The translations under genes were made by a program, and so were the position numbers. A stretch of 18,739 bases of DNA, taken from the NCBI GenBank assembly GCA_964632485.1, contig CAZWDO010000005.1, positions 1 to 18,739 of the forward strand. The letters are read 5' to 3'. The notes beneath the pieces are model-generated. The model had not been told where the DNA came from, made no database searches, and saw nothing but the letters and a program-made list of their open reading frames with translations. The stretch is from CAZWDO01 sp964632485 [NCBI: uncultured bacterium]. GTDB lineage: Bacteria > JAGOEH01. Shown piece after piece: positions 1 through 7,830 of this stretch (position 1 is its first letter; each line of letters begins with the position of its first letter).

Positions 1-121
1 GGAAATATACTGGCCACCCTTTAAAAGTTAAATAATTTTTATGACAGAGCACTAGATCCATCGTATGAGCTCCTTCCCAAATAAATTATCCGAATAGTTA
101 TATCCGCTAATCCATTCTGTT

Positions 122-1513
122 TCAGAAGGAAAACCGGCCATTGCGAAACAGGAAAATGCAAACATCGACCACCTGAGGATCATAGAGAGTACTTCGAAAA
201 TTGAAGATTTCCTCCAAAGCATGTTCCAAGCCTAGCGCCGGTCGGTAAGGGCGATGGCTGGACATGGCTTCCATGACATCGGCGACAGCGAGAATACGTG
301 CTCCCAACAGGATGGAATCACCGCTCAAGCCTCGCAAGTAGCCACTGCCATTCATGCGTTCATGGTGCTGACGAACTAACTCCGCCACCGGCCCTGAAAA
401 GGGGATGGAGCGCAATATTTCGAAACCCACATCCGGATGCTCCCGAATCAATTCCATTTCCGCCGGACGCAGCCGCCCTGGTTTTGAGAGGATATCCGAA
501 GGAATATAGATTTTGCCGATATCATGCAAAAGACCGGCGAAACAGATCGTCTCGATATCCTGCTCCGAAAGACTCAATTCGCGATCCACAGCCTCGCTCA
601 AATAAGCTACGCGTTGTTGATGGCCGGAGGTGTAGGGATCGCGCATTTCCAGGGTGCGGATCAGCGAATACACGGTTTCCTTAAGCGTCAAGCGCAACTG
701 CTCATAACTGACACGCAAGCGTTCTTCGTCCCTGAGCTTTTCGCTTACATCCCGCAAAACGATCACTGTTCCCAAAATTTGCTTATGATCATCCACTATA
801 GGCGCCAATTCGCCATTCACTGCCAGCGTCTGATCTGAGTTCAGCCTTTTCAAGGAACTGACCGGCACCAAAACCGTTTGTCCCTTCCTCGTTTCCACCG
901 CCAGTTGCAGCAATGACACAGGTTGGCTCCAATCGCAACAATCCAGCACGATATCCGACGACAAATAGCCATTCGGCTCCTCATCCTCAGGCAATCCAAT
1001 CAGATGCCGGGCCGCCGGATTGATAAAACGAATCCGGTTTACCAAATCGATCGAAATGACCGCATCTGAAATACTATTAAAGGTTGTGGAAAACCAGCGC
1101 TCATTTTCCACAATTTTCCTTTCCAGTTGATAGCGATTCAAAGCTACCTGTATGCAGGTGTGAATATCGCTGCCCTTGAATGGTTTCATCAGATAGCCGT
1201 AAGGATTGACTGTCTTGGCGCGATCCAGCGCCTCCTTGTCGGAGAAAGCGGTTATAAAAATAACCAGCGCTTCTCTTATCGAAAGCAGATATTGAGCAGT
1301 TTCAATCCCGTCCAGCTTCCCTCTGAGCCGAATATCCATTAATACGAGACCAAATTCTTTCTCCCTGTACGCCTCAATCGCTTTTTCGCCCGAGCCGACA
1401 ACCTCGATTCCGGAATACCCATATTGATTGAGCATCTCTTTGATTGTCAAGGCAATGATGCTCTCATCCTCGACAACCAGAATTGAAACTTTTTCCAAGT
1501 CCAAAACTGCCAC
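122..1513 (-). CDS. Receiver-PAS-HD-GYP response regulator (probable c-di-GMP phosphodiesterase)
   Basis: A 463-residue cytoplasmic response regulator. The receiver (residues ~9-125) has acidic residues E15/D16, phospho-acceptor D60 in LVLMD, switch T88 and K110 before P. A PAS domain follows (~137-257) with a short coiled linker. The HD-GYP domain spans ~275-455: H298, HD at 330-331 in LLHDIGK, and HHERMNGSGYL at 383-393. HD-GYP proteins hydrolyse cyclic di-GMP to GMP. The signature is off-consensus because GYP reads GYL (L393) and the usual D before G is N388; metal-binding H and D residues remain, so activity is likely but unproven. The start is GTG, because an in-frame stop lies seven codons upstream and the next ATG is inside the receiver; no strong ribosome site is visible. 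It lies 177 bases downstream of a HisKA_2 kinase on the same strand, its likely partner, but a terminator lies between them. Confidence 0.93.
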   Translation of the reverse strand: MAVLDLEKVSILVVEDESIIALTIKEMLNQYGYSGIEVVGSGEKAIEAYREKEFGLVLMDIRLRGKLDGIETAQYLLSIREALVIFITAFSDKEALDRAKTVNPYGYLMKPFKGSDIHTCIQVALNRYQLERKIVENERWFSTTFNSISDAVISIDLVNRIRFINPAARHLIGLPEDEEPNGYLSSDIVLDCCDWSQPVSLLQLAVETRKGQTVLVPVSSLKRLNSDQTLAVNGELAPIVDDHKQILGTVIVLRDVSEKLRDEERLRVSYEQLRLTLKETVYSLIRTLEMRDPYTSGHQQRVAYLSEAVDRELSLSEQDIETICFAGLLHDIGKIYIPSDILSKPGRLRPAEMELIREHPDVGFEILRSIPFSGPVAELVRQHHERMNGSGYLRGLSGDSILLGARILAVADVMEAMSSHRPYRPALGLEHALEEIFNFRSTLYDPQVVDVCIFLFRNGRFSF

Positions 1514-1635
1514 CTTTTTTTCTACGATTGCGATTCACTTGCGGGGAACATGCATTCCGCCATTCTATTCACTGCCATGCTTATATTTTTTATGATCGAT
1601 AAACGCCGGTTGAATCCCATCCCCGGGAAAAAGCA

Positions 1636-1658
1636 AATGCCGGAACCAAGCCGGCATT
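1636..1658 (-). terminator. Intrinsic terminator after the HisKA_2 kinase gene
   Basis: Read on the minus strand, a perfect 8-bp stem (AATGCCGG / CCGGCATT) with a 7-base loop is followed at once by TTGCTTTTT. It lies 33 bases past the kinase stop codon, so it should end that transcript. The downstream response regulator would then need its own promoter in 1514-1635 or depend on read-through. Confidence 0.75.
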
Positions 1659-1690
1659 ATCGAAACCACAACAAACACACCTCATTATGT

Positions 1691-3652
1691 TTAATCGGCC
1701 AAATCCACCGTAATCCATAAGCAAGCGCCACCTTCATTTGTGATTTCCAAATGCCCGGCCAATTGTTCGACCAGCCTTTTAATCAGATTGATCCCCAGGG
1801 ATTGCATATTCTCAAACTGCATCTCTATAGGAAAGCCGATTCCATTGTCGCGGATCGATAATTCCAACCGCTTTCCAACCTTATGGCAAGAAATGCGAAT
1901 CCAACCCCGGCGATTGACTGGAAAGGCATGTTTGAAGGCATTTGTAATGATTTCATTGACAATCAATCCCAGCGGAATCGATTGCTGGATATCAACAAAT
2001 ACGCTTGATAAATCATACTGTACTTCGACAGAATCATCTCTGCAATAGATCAACACCAATTCATCGGTCAGTTGACGTAAATACTCGCTGAAATTAATTT
2101 GTGAAAAATCCTGAGATTGATATACCTTTTCATGGATCAGTGCCATCGAATTAATACGGCACTGAGTGGAGAACAATCGGGATTGAAGATCAAGATCAGG
2201 GCAATCCAATGATTGCAGATAAATCAACCCGGATATGATCTGTAGATTATTTTTAACGCGATGATGAATTTCCTTAAGCAACAGTTCCTTTTCATGAAGC
2301 GAATCCTGGATAATCTTGTAATTCTCTTCTTCTCCCCATATATATCCGATCAAAGTCGACCCGATATGTAAGATGATCCATGCCGATTTTGTCCATGAAC
2401 GAAAGCGGGATACTCGATCGAATCCGATGAATCCTCGCATTCGGCCGTTGCTATGGATGGGATACGCCAGCAAGGATACGATTCCCAGTTGTTTCAGCAC
2501 TTCTTTTTCTGCGGCCGCTTCAGCCCCCAATTGATCAACATCTTTGATAAATAATGGTTTCCCCTGAGCTAAGCGGTCGTTCCACCAGGGGAAATCAGAA
2601 ACCGGAAGCGACTGCAAGCGATCCATTTGCGGCATTACTCCGGGTTTTACCCATTCATGGGTATTACTCATCGTCGTATGGGTATTGTTATAACTGAAAA
2701 GATAAGCGCGATCGGAACGGGCAAGGCAGCCAATCTTGTTCAAAATATAGCTAATTTTCTGATCAATCTCGCGAGCTGCAATTGTCTTGCGAAAAATATC
2801 CGCGACACAATGCTGAAATCTTGCCTTACGGCGCATTTTCAATTCCAGACTCTTGCGCTCGGTGATATCCATTATATTGCCAACCACGGCGGTAATCTTG
2901 CCGTACGGATTCCGTTCCGGCTTAGCCGATGTGCGAATCCATTTCCGATGGCCCTGATTTGTTGTAAAAGGGAACTCCAAATCATATTCAAGGCCCTCGC
3001 AAACGCATTTATTGAACGCATCCAAAATTTTTAGCCGATCGGCGGGGCGATAACAGTTTACACTGCTGGCGATATGCTCAATGGAACCATTGGGAATCAT
3101 GGCCGGTTCCAAACCATGCAGTCGGTAAGTCTCTTCAGTCCAGTACATGCGTTGAGTGGAAATATCCCATTTCCAACCGCCGATTCCGACAATTTTCTGA
3201 GACATAGTCAAAATACTCTGCGCTTGGCGAAGTCTTTTCTCAATATTCACTCGCAAGGAGATATCAATGATATTTTCAATCACGCCAATCAAATGACCCA
3301 ACTCAGTGAAAATCGGCATGGCCATAACCAACCAATCTCCCTGACTTTCAGGCCAGTGCACTTGATTCTCCGACGTCATTTCAGCGGTTGCGGGCTTTCC
3401 TGTGCGAAGCGCTGTTAAAACCGGACAATCGATACATGGTTCCTCCAAATTCCAAACCCGATAGCATTTACGATCATTCCGAGTGTTCAGCGAATTTCCA
3501 GTCGCGGCCTGATATTTTTTGTTAGCCCATACAATATTCAACTCACAATCATGTATAGCAACCAAAACCGGCATGTCGTCCAATAACCTTAAAAGAAAAC
3601 CGGAATCTCTCATCCAGTGGGCAAAATCTATTTCAGACATTTTTTCAGCCAT
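1691..3652 (-). CDS. PAS-PAS-GAF sensor histidine kinase, HisKA_2 family
   Basis: A 653-residue soluble histidine kinase with no membrane segment. Order: PAS (residues ~15-135), PAS with PAC (~150-268, ending in MDITERK), GAF (~285-445), HisKA_2 dimerisation domain with H-box EIHHRVKNN (His463/464), and a HATPase domain with N-box NEIITNAFKHAFP (from N566) and G1 box DNGIGFP (from D602). It should autophosphorylate on His and pass phosphate to a receiver, plausibly the HD-GYP regulator downstream. The first PAS has a cysteine cluster, C63-x9-C73-x2-C76. The ATG start at 3652 is preferred: the frame extends to a TTG at 3706, but that TTG lies in the -35 element of a strong promoter, so a 5' leader of ~19 bases with AAAGGA upstream fits best. 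It ends at a clear terminator. Confidence 0.93.
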   Translation of the reverse strand: MAEKMSEIDFAHWMRDSGFLLRLLDDMPVLVAIHDCELNIVWANKKYQAATGNSLNTRNDRKCYRVWNLEEPCIDCPVLTALRTGKPATAEMTSENQVHWPESQGDWLVMAMPIFTELGHLIGVIENIIDISLRVNIEKRLRQAQSILTMSQKIVGIGGWKWDISTQRMYWTEETYRLHGLEPAMIPNGSIEHIASSVNCYRPADRLKILDAFNKCVCEGLEYDLEFPFTTNQGHRKWIRTSAKPERNPYGKITAVVGNIMDITERKSLELKMRRKARFQHCVADIFRKTIAAREIDQKISYILNKIGCLARSDRAYLFSYNNTHTTMSNTHEWVKPGVMPQMDRLQSLPVSDFPWWNDRLAQGKPLFIKDVDQLGAEAAAEKEVLKQLGIVSLLAYPIHSNGRMRGFIGFDRVSRFRSWTKSAWIILHIGSTLIGYIWGEEENYKIIQDSLHEKELLLKEIHHRVKNNLQIISGLIYLQSLDCPDLDLQSRLFSTQCRINSMALIHEKVYQSQDFSQINFSEYLRQLTDELVLIYCRDDSVEVQYDLSSVFVDIQQSIPLGLIVNEIITNAFKHAFPVNRRGWIRISCHKVGKRLELSIRDNGIGFPIEMQFENMQSLGINLIKRLVEQLAGHLEITNEGGACLWITVDLAD

Positions 3653-3677
3653 AGCATAAATCCATCCTTTCTTTAGC

Positions 3678-3706
3678 AATATAAACAAAGATATCAAGAT
3701 TATCAA
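3678..3706 (-). promoter_or_regulatory. Sigma-70 type promoter of the HisKA_2 kinase gene
   Basis: On the minus strand, TTGATA (3706-3701) and TATATT (3683-3678) are separated by exactly 17 bases. The start site would be near 3671, which gives a very short leader before the ATG at 3652. The element overlaps the codons of the longer TTG-initiated reading frame, which is the main reason for rejecting that start. Confidence 0.65.
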
Positions 3707-3801
3707 GTCTGGGAAATTAATTGAAATATACTGCCCTTTTTAGATATGGCACAATCGCCGCTATCAAAAAAATGACTTATCCAAAAACGGCAGCATCTGA
3801 T

Positions 3802-4106
3802 TCATGTTCGGTTGAAATAATCTTTTCCAAATCTGTTGAATAGGACTTTTTTTATGACGATCAGTTCATCTCCCCGTGTGAGTAGCCTCTCCTTATCAAT
3901 ACCTGACGGATTAAGAAATATCCCTTTTTTACTTTTATCTTGATGTGTTAATTTGTTTTAATGATATATCCAATTGGAATTTGACGATCTTTAGCATCAT
4001 AGCAGGCTAATATTGCATCTGAAAAAAGAATATTAGATTCGCCATTTTTTACATCCAATTCAGTTTTGCAATTATTTTTTTTACTTGACAAAATTCCAAT
4101 GATACG
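3802..4106 (-). pseudogene. Frameshifted relic resembling the C-terminal RCK/TrkA_C-like part of an ion-channel protein
   Basis: No intact gene lies between the kinase and the next gene, but the minus strand has two abutting coding-like frames. The first (4106-3948) includes SDAILACYDAKDRQIPIGYI and stops at TAA 3950-3948. A second frame overlaps it at an A-rich run and continues KKGIFLNPSGID...LLTRGDELIVI to TGA at 3804-3802. One single-base shift near 3950-3960 would join them into ~95 residues. The IGY...GIFLNPS...GDELIVI pattern recalls the C-terminal regulatory region of CASTOR/POLLUX-like or TrkA_C proteins, from memory of the family only. No start codon or ribosome site is seen, and the upstream part is missing. 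The plus-strand promoter at 4085-4113 overlaps its 5' end. Coding character is moderately supported; the family call is tentative. Confidence 0.5.
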
Positions 4107-4113
4107 CTATACT
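4085..4113 (+). promoter_or_regulatory. Near-consensus sigma-70 promoter for the coiled-coil gene
   Basis: TTGACA (4085-4090), a 17-base spacer, then TATACT (4108-4113), preceded by a run of eight T and general AT richness that could act as an UP element. The predicted start site is near 4120, giving a leader of ~50 bases to the ATG at 4171. Confidence 0.8.
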
Positions 4114-4170
4114 ATAAACATGTGAATTGATTCTTGATACCTTAATATTTCATCAATTGAGGGAGGGCGT

Positions 4171-4704
4171 ATGCCTCATGATTTTGATATGTTGAGAGGG
4201 TTTGATTCAGACTTAAACAACAAGGTTCTTAAAGCCGCTCAAAAAAAGAAGCAGCGAATCGAGGAACAGATCACTGCCCTGAATGCCAAAAAAGATCATA
4301 TCAAGAAAAAAATTCAGCAAATTAATATTTATCGCGCGACCCTTCATTCTAAACTAGCTCTTGCCAACGCAAATCAGCAATTCATCACAGCTCTTCTGAC
4401 AGGCGCTTCGGCCACAGTTCAGTCATTTTCTAACTTACCAGTGAAAGCCGGGGGAGGTAATAATTTAGCAATTACGGTTTTGATGCAACACCTGGTATCT
4501 ATTTTTAAGAAGCAAAATGAAATGTTTGGAGATATTTATGAGATATTTCTGTCTGGTGAAAAGGAAAAAATCACCAGGTATGAAGAAAGACTCGATGAAA
4601 TAAATGGTCAAATTAGCGCTTTTAATGCTGAAATTGAAGAATTGAACCGGGAAATTCAGTGGCGCACACAAGCTAAGAATTATGTTGAAAGAAATTTTAC
4701 CTGA
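4171..4704 (+). CDS. Orphan coiled-coil protein of unknown function
   Basis: A 177-residue protein from no family I recognise. It has two charged helical arms rich in K, E, Q and N (residues ~15-70 and ~125-172) with coiled-coil-like spacing. They flank a less charged centre (~70-118) with TALLTGASATVQ, a glycine-rich turn KAGGGNN and a hydrophobic helix AITVLMQHLVSIF. There is no signal peptide and no convincing membrane span, so a cytoplasmic, self-associating protein is likely. The start is well supported: GAGGGAGGG lies just before the ATG, and a near-consensus promoter lies 58 bases upstream. It stands alone, between a relic of another gene and a relic histidine kinase on the opposite strand. 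Its strong expression signals contrast with the decay around it. It could be a recent insertion or part of a mobile or defence locus, but nothing in the sequence decides that. Confidence 0.8.
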   Translation: MPHDFDMLRGFDSDLNNKVLKAAQKKKQRIEEQITALNAKKDHIKKKIQQINIYRATLHSKLALANANQQFITALLTGASATVQSFSNLPVKAGGGNNLAITVLMQHLVSIFKKQNEMFGDIYEIFLSGEKEKITRYEERLDEINGQISAFNAEIEELNREIQWRTQAKNYVERNFT

Positions 4705-4808
4705 ATCGTTCTTGGCAGTGGCAGCTATTCTCCGATACGCAGGCAAGAGACTCGATAGGTAATAGCATAACTGAATAAGCAGAGAAGTAATTCGTTTTGA
4801 TCCGGCCA

Positions 4809-4970
4809 TCATGGAGCCAAAGACATCGAAAGAACTCCCAGAGAAACCAGCTTTTCAGATTGAAAGAGCTGTTGCTGCGTATTGTTCAGTCTTTCCAATA
4901 CACCCTTGAACGTTTCCTTGATCATCAATAAAAATTTTTTATCGGACAATGCGTTGCTTTCCGCCAAACT
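4809..4970 (-). pseudogene. Histidine kinase relic ending just before the H-box
   Basis: The 339-base gap between the coiled-coil gene and glycerate kinase holds a minus-strand frame of ~53 codons, open from just after a TAA at 4973-4971 to TGA at 4811-4809. It includes LERLNNTQQQLFQ followed by SEKLVSLGVLSMSLAP. In HisKA kinases this coiled segment (typically QLxQSEKMASLGxLxxGxAHE) runs directly into the phospho-acceptor His. Here the frame ends at LAP where AHE is expected. No sensor domain lies upstream and no ATPase domain downstream. Apart from a short A/K-rich stretch near 4985-5030, the rest of the gap shows nothing I can assign. Confidence 0.6.
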
Positions 4971-5043
4971 TTAAAACCGTTGCCGCTATACTGCTTTTCT
5001 GTTTGATTTAGCGTCCGCTTTCGCTGTTTTCAGGGTTATCCAT

Positions 5044-6177
5044 TTATCTGGAAGAAAGCAAGGCCACAATACTGGCAAAGGATTCTTCCAGCCATCGCGG
5101 AGCTTGTTTCAAGGCATCTTCAAGCGATAGAGGATGCTGGCAGATCGAAAATACCGATTTGACAGACGGCAGATGCCGTAATGTTTCTTCACTGGCAAAA
5201 TTGGCTCCACAGATAACGATAACGGGTTTACCATGCCTGGCTGCCCGATCGGCCACTCCTTTTATGGCTTTTCCGAACAATACCTGATCATCGAATCGTC
5301 CTTCTCCGACAACAACCCAATCACAAGATTTCAGCCGCGCATCGAAATCGATGATATCCAAAAACATCTCGATGCCGCTTTTCAATTCGCTCCGACAAAA
5401 GGCGATCAAACCATAACCCAGGCCGCCAGCGGCGCCCGTTCCCGGCGTGTCCGCTTCATCCACCGACAACTGATCTTTGACCGTTTGAGCGAATAGCGCC
5501 AAATTCCGATCCAATAGCGCCACATCATCCGCCGCGGCTCCTTTTTGAGGCGCATAGACCCTGGCGGCGCCAAAGTTACCGTAAAGCGGATTAGTAACAT
5601 CACACGCGACCACGAATTTGACGCAGTCGAGCCTGGGATCGACATGGGTGGTATCGATTGCGGCCACTTGGCCGAGAGTGGCCCCAGTTGGAACAAATGT
5701 CTCTCCATCGGCATTCAGAAAGCGATATCCCAAAGCGCAGGCCATACCCGCTCCCGCATCAGTGGTGGCGCTGCCGCCGATCCCCAGTATGATGCGTTCA
5801 ACTCCCCGATCCAGCGCCGCACTGATCAGTTCTCCGAATCCCAGGGTCGTTGCTGATTTTGTATCCCGTTCTGCCTCGGTCGTCAATTCGAGGCCGGAAG
5901 AACGCGCCATCTCGATAATGGCCATTTTTTTTTGCTCAACAAGGCCGAATTCCGCCAATACCGGCTGGAAATAGGGACCCCTTACCCTGCATTGAACAAT
6001 CCTCCCCCCTAAATTGTGAATCAAGGTCTCAAGGAATCCCTCTCCCCCATCGGATAATGGGCAGTAATCGGCTTCGATTTCGCGAAACCGCTTTTGTATG
6101 ACGTTTTCGCAAATAGCGCAAAATTGAAGAGCGCTCAGGCTGTGCTTGAAGGAATCGGGAGCGATCAGTAATTTCAT
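5044..6177 (-). CDS. glxK: Glycerate kinase (GarK/GlxK family)
   Basis: A 377-residue cytoplasmic glycerate kinase, the usual length for the bacterial type I family, which phosphorylates D-glycerate with ATP (to 2-phosphoglycerate in E. coli GarK) and links glyoxylate or glycerate breakdown to glycolysis. Family landmarks: N-terminal MKLLIAPDSFK; SDGGEGFLETL (~42-52); GIGGSATTDAGAGMA (~132-146); ACDVTNPLYG (~191-200); GTGAAGGLGYG (~246-256); and DWVVVGEGRFDDQVLFGKA (~286-304). All look intact. The frame is open upstream to 6309, but the ATG at 6177 is the start because MKLLIAPDSFK is the family N-terminus and GAGGTG lies ~7 bases upstream. No other glycerate pathway gene is nearby; it stands alone between a kinase relic and a dead transposase. 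A palindrome overlapping a possible promoter lies ~65 bases upstream. Confidence 0.93.
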   Translation of the reverse strand: MKLLIAPDSFKHSLSALQFCAICENVIQKRFREIEADYCPLSDGGEGFLETLIHNLGGRIVQCRVRGPYFQPVLAEFGLVEQKKMAIIEMARSSGLELTTEAERDTKSATTLGFGELISAALDRGVERIILGIGGSATTDAGAGMACALGYRFLNADGETFVPTGATLGQVAAIDTTHVDPRLDCVKFVVACDVTNPLYGNFGAARVYAPQKGAAADDVALLDRNLALFAQTVKDQLSVDEADTPGTGAAGGLGYGLIAFCRSELKSGIEMFLDIIDFDARLKSCDWVVVGEGRFDDQVLFGKAIKGVADRAARHGKPVIVICGANFASEETLRHLPSVKSVFSICQHPLSLEDALKQAPRWLEESFASIVALLSSR

Positions 6178-6224
6178 CAATACACCTCGATAAAGGTTGA
6201 ACAGGAGTTTCGTTTTTATCTGCA

Positions 6225-6257
6225 AAAATAGCGAGTTAATAGATTGCCTGGCAATCT
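6225..6257 (-). promoter_or_regulatory. Possible glycerate kinase promoter overlapped by a 17-base palindrome
   Basis: The palindrome AGATTGCC-T-GGCAATCT (6241-6257) has perfect 8-base arms. On the minus strand it contains TTGCCA, which can serve as a -35 box 18 bases before TATTTT (6230-6225). A dyad over the -35 region of a single-gene catabolic unit is the usual place for an operator. The regulator is not in the window. It could also be scar sequence left at the end of the adjoining insertion element. Confidence 0.35.
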
Positions 6258-6280
6258 GTTGACGTCGAAACTCTTTGCCA

Positions 6281-7485
6281 GTGTAATCAACTGCTGTTAA
6301 ATAATTCAATATTTAGACATTTCAGCATCCGTTTTTGAATATCTTTCTGTTCCGTTAATTTCGTTACCACACGATCCAGATCATAGACAATCGTCACCTC
6401 TTTGATATCTTCCAATAACTCAACCATCGTCGACAAACTCATCTCTTCACCGATTCGAGTCAGTTTCATCTTAACTATCTTGATCAACAGATACGACAGA
6501 ACATTCACAAATGTCTGGATGCGAATCTTCGAATCGGTCCAGTGATAAATCGGTCGGAATTCGACAATATCTCCGCCTTTGAAATTGCGGAAACATTCTT
6601 CTACTTTATAGCGGTTATGATAATGAGAAATGATTTCTTCCGCGCTCAATTCTTTGTTGTAGGTAAACAAAATCCGTTTGCCGAATTCCGTTTCTTTCGA
6701 TATGGCCAGCGCGGTTTTCTTCCAACGAATACTGATTTTATCCCGGGTTCGCTCCACCCGAAAATCCAAATAATCCGAAGCGGAACGGTTCTTGATCTTC
6801 CGTTTCTTCAGCAATCGTTCTACAACTGACTCGATGGCGCCCCGGTCGGCATCCGCATGGCTTCTCTCCAGCGTTTCTCGAATATAGGCCTGGGTTTGTT
6901 CGATTTGACGATCCAGACCGCCGACGGCTTGAGCGCGCTCTTTTTCCGGTATCAGCAGATCGTAGGCCCGCCAGAATGCATCGCTGTCAATCGCGTTGGG
7001 ATCAATATGCATGAATTCCGCCAGTTTGGTCTTGCGCAACCATTCGCCGATGCTCGCCTTGCTGTGGTGGTTGCCCACGCGATTGATGGCGGCAATCAAC
7101 AGATACTACCCCAACGATATCCCGCTTACCTTCTCCGGAACGATCGAATCGACGATGCCGATCAAACCCAATTCCTCGGCGATCCGGTATAAAGCCGCCA
7201 CTAAACCATATTCGACTTGCGATACGCGCAACGGTTCAGGCGCATTTTTAATTTTACGGAGAATTTCCTCGGCAGTTCCCAGGTAAATGCTTTGGGTAAT
7301 GACTCGGCTCTTCCCGCTGCCCTTACGTTTGCCCTGCGCCTCAGGATCGATCTTGCCCGAAAGGAATGATGATAGTAGAAATAGTTAGTGTTGCCTTTTT
7401 TCCGCTTGATAATTGAGCCGCTCATTAATACAATATAATAAAAAACAAAATAAAAATCAAAAAGTTATTTATAAATATCTTACAC
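6281..7485 (-). mobile_element. Degenerate insertion sequence, IS1634/IS4 type (ends uncertain)
   Basis: The broken transposase is flanked by short inverted GTGTAA (6281-6286) and TTACAC (7480-7485), the first directly after the transposase stop. If these are the terminal repeats, the element is ~1.2 kb, shorter than the usual 1.5-2 kb for IS1634, which fits an internal deletion. Six matching bases is weak evidence, and I could not identify a target duplication, so the limits are a guess. That a dead transposase is present is much more certain than its borders. Confidence 0.3.
6287..7425 (-). pseudogene. Inactivated IS1634/IS4-type transposase
   Basis: Three lesions separate this from a working DDE transposase. 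The ATG at 7425 (MSGSIIKRKKGNTNYFYYHH) reads correctly until ~7355, where one missing base (around GGGCAAG on the minus strand) shifts the frame; the other frame then continues KIDPEAQGKRK...QSIYLGTAEEIL. That frame hits TAG at 7108-7106, probably from a CAG codon, then resumes LLIAAINRVGNHHSKASIGEWL. Third, between FWRAYDLLIPEKE and the C-terminal part, the middle of the catalytic domain with the two catalytic Asp appears to be missing. The repaired protein would be ~378 residues against roughly 500-600 for the family. The C-terminus keeps the IS4-group signature Y-x2-R-x3-E-x6-K (YHNRYKVEECFRNFK) and FRPIYHWTDSKIR. A 270-codon piece (7099-6287) is still open but cannot encode an active enzyme. 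Confidence 0.85.
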
Positions 7486-7774
7486 GGACATAAATTCCAT
7501 TTTAACTCATTGATTCAAAAATACTTACACGCTAAAAATTCTTTTAAAACGAAACTCCTGATAAACTTTCAATTGTCGCCTCAACAACCCCCGGAGCCTT
7601 CGGCCATGCTGTCGCCGCATTGTTCAAATATAACATATCTTCTTTCTCTGCATCGCTATTTCCTGCCGATCTTTAATCTTTTAACTCCGCATTTTCCTCG
7701 TTCTATAATTACTTCCATAATAATATCATCAAAACGCATTGGCAAGTAAAAAAAATTGGAAAAAAAGCATAAAT
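7426..7774. other. AT-rich intergenic stretch without a recognisable gene
   Basis: About 350 bases between the dead transposase and the chemotaxis gene terminator. Part of the right side of the degenerate insertion sequence may lie here. A 79-codon plus-strand frame (7510-7749) has low-complexity, Ser/Pro/Phe-rich content, no ribosome site and no family resemblance, so I do not call it. No RNA structure beyond the terminator that follows is apparent. Confidence 0.6.
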
Positions 7775-7807
7775 GTGAAAAATGACAGGATAACAGTCAT
7801 TTCTCAC
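7775..7807 (-). terminator. Hairpin terminator after the chemotaxis receptor gene
   Basis: Read on the minus strand, GTGAGAAATGAC pairs with GTCATTTTTCAC over 12 bp with one G-U pair and a 9-base loop. It lies 24 bases past the chemotaxis gene stop. A T-run follows after ~7 bases and a second one a little later, so it is a good but not perfect intrinsic terminator. Confidence 0.65.
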
Positions 7808-7830
7808 ACGGATGCGGCATCCAATTTAAG

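Noticed and set aside
1-121. Possible gene end or terminator at the left edge
   Set aside because: I found no convincing coding frame or hairpin with a T-run in these 121 bases.
2627-3418. Two long plus-strand frames inside the HisKA_2 kinase gene
   Set aside because: They are antisense to an intact kinase with all family motifs. Their translations look like nothing known and lack ribosome sites.
3653-3706. N-terminal extension of the HisKA_2 kinase by 18 residues from a TTG
   Set aside because: It would place the start codon in the -35 element of a strong promoter, and the added hydrophobic stretch is not followed by a membrane-type architecture. The ATG at 3652 fits better.
4465-4812. Minus-strand 115-codon frame opposite the coiled-coil gene
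   Set aside because: It is antisense to a well-supported gene and has no ribosome site or family resemblance. The real relic in this area is in another frame at 4809-4970.
6178-6309. N-terminal extension of glycerate kinase by 44 residues
   Set aside because: The family begins at MKLLIAPDSFK, a good ribosome site precedes that ATG, and the extension runs through the palindrome and into the transposase 3' end.
7510-7749. 79-codon plus-strand frame in the AT-rich gap
   Set aside because: Composition is that of AT-rich noncoding DNA, with no ribosome site and no similarity to known proteins.
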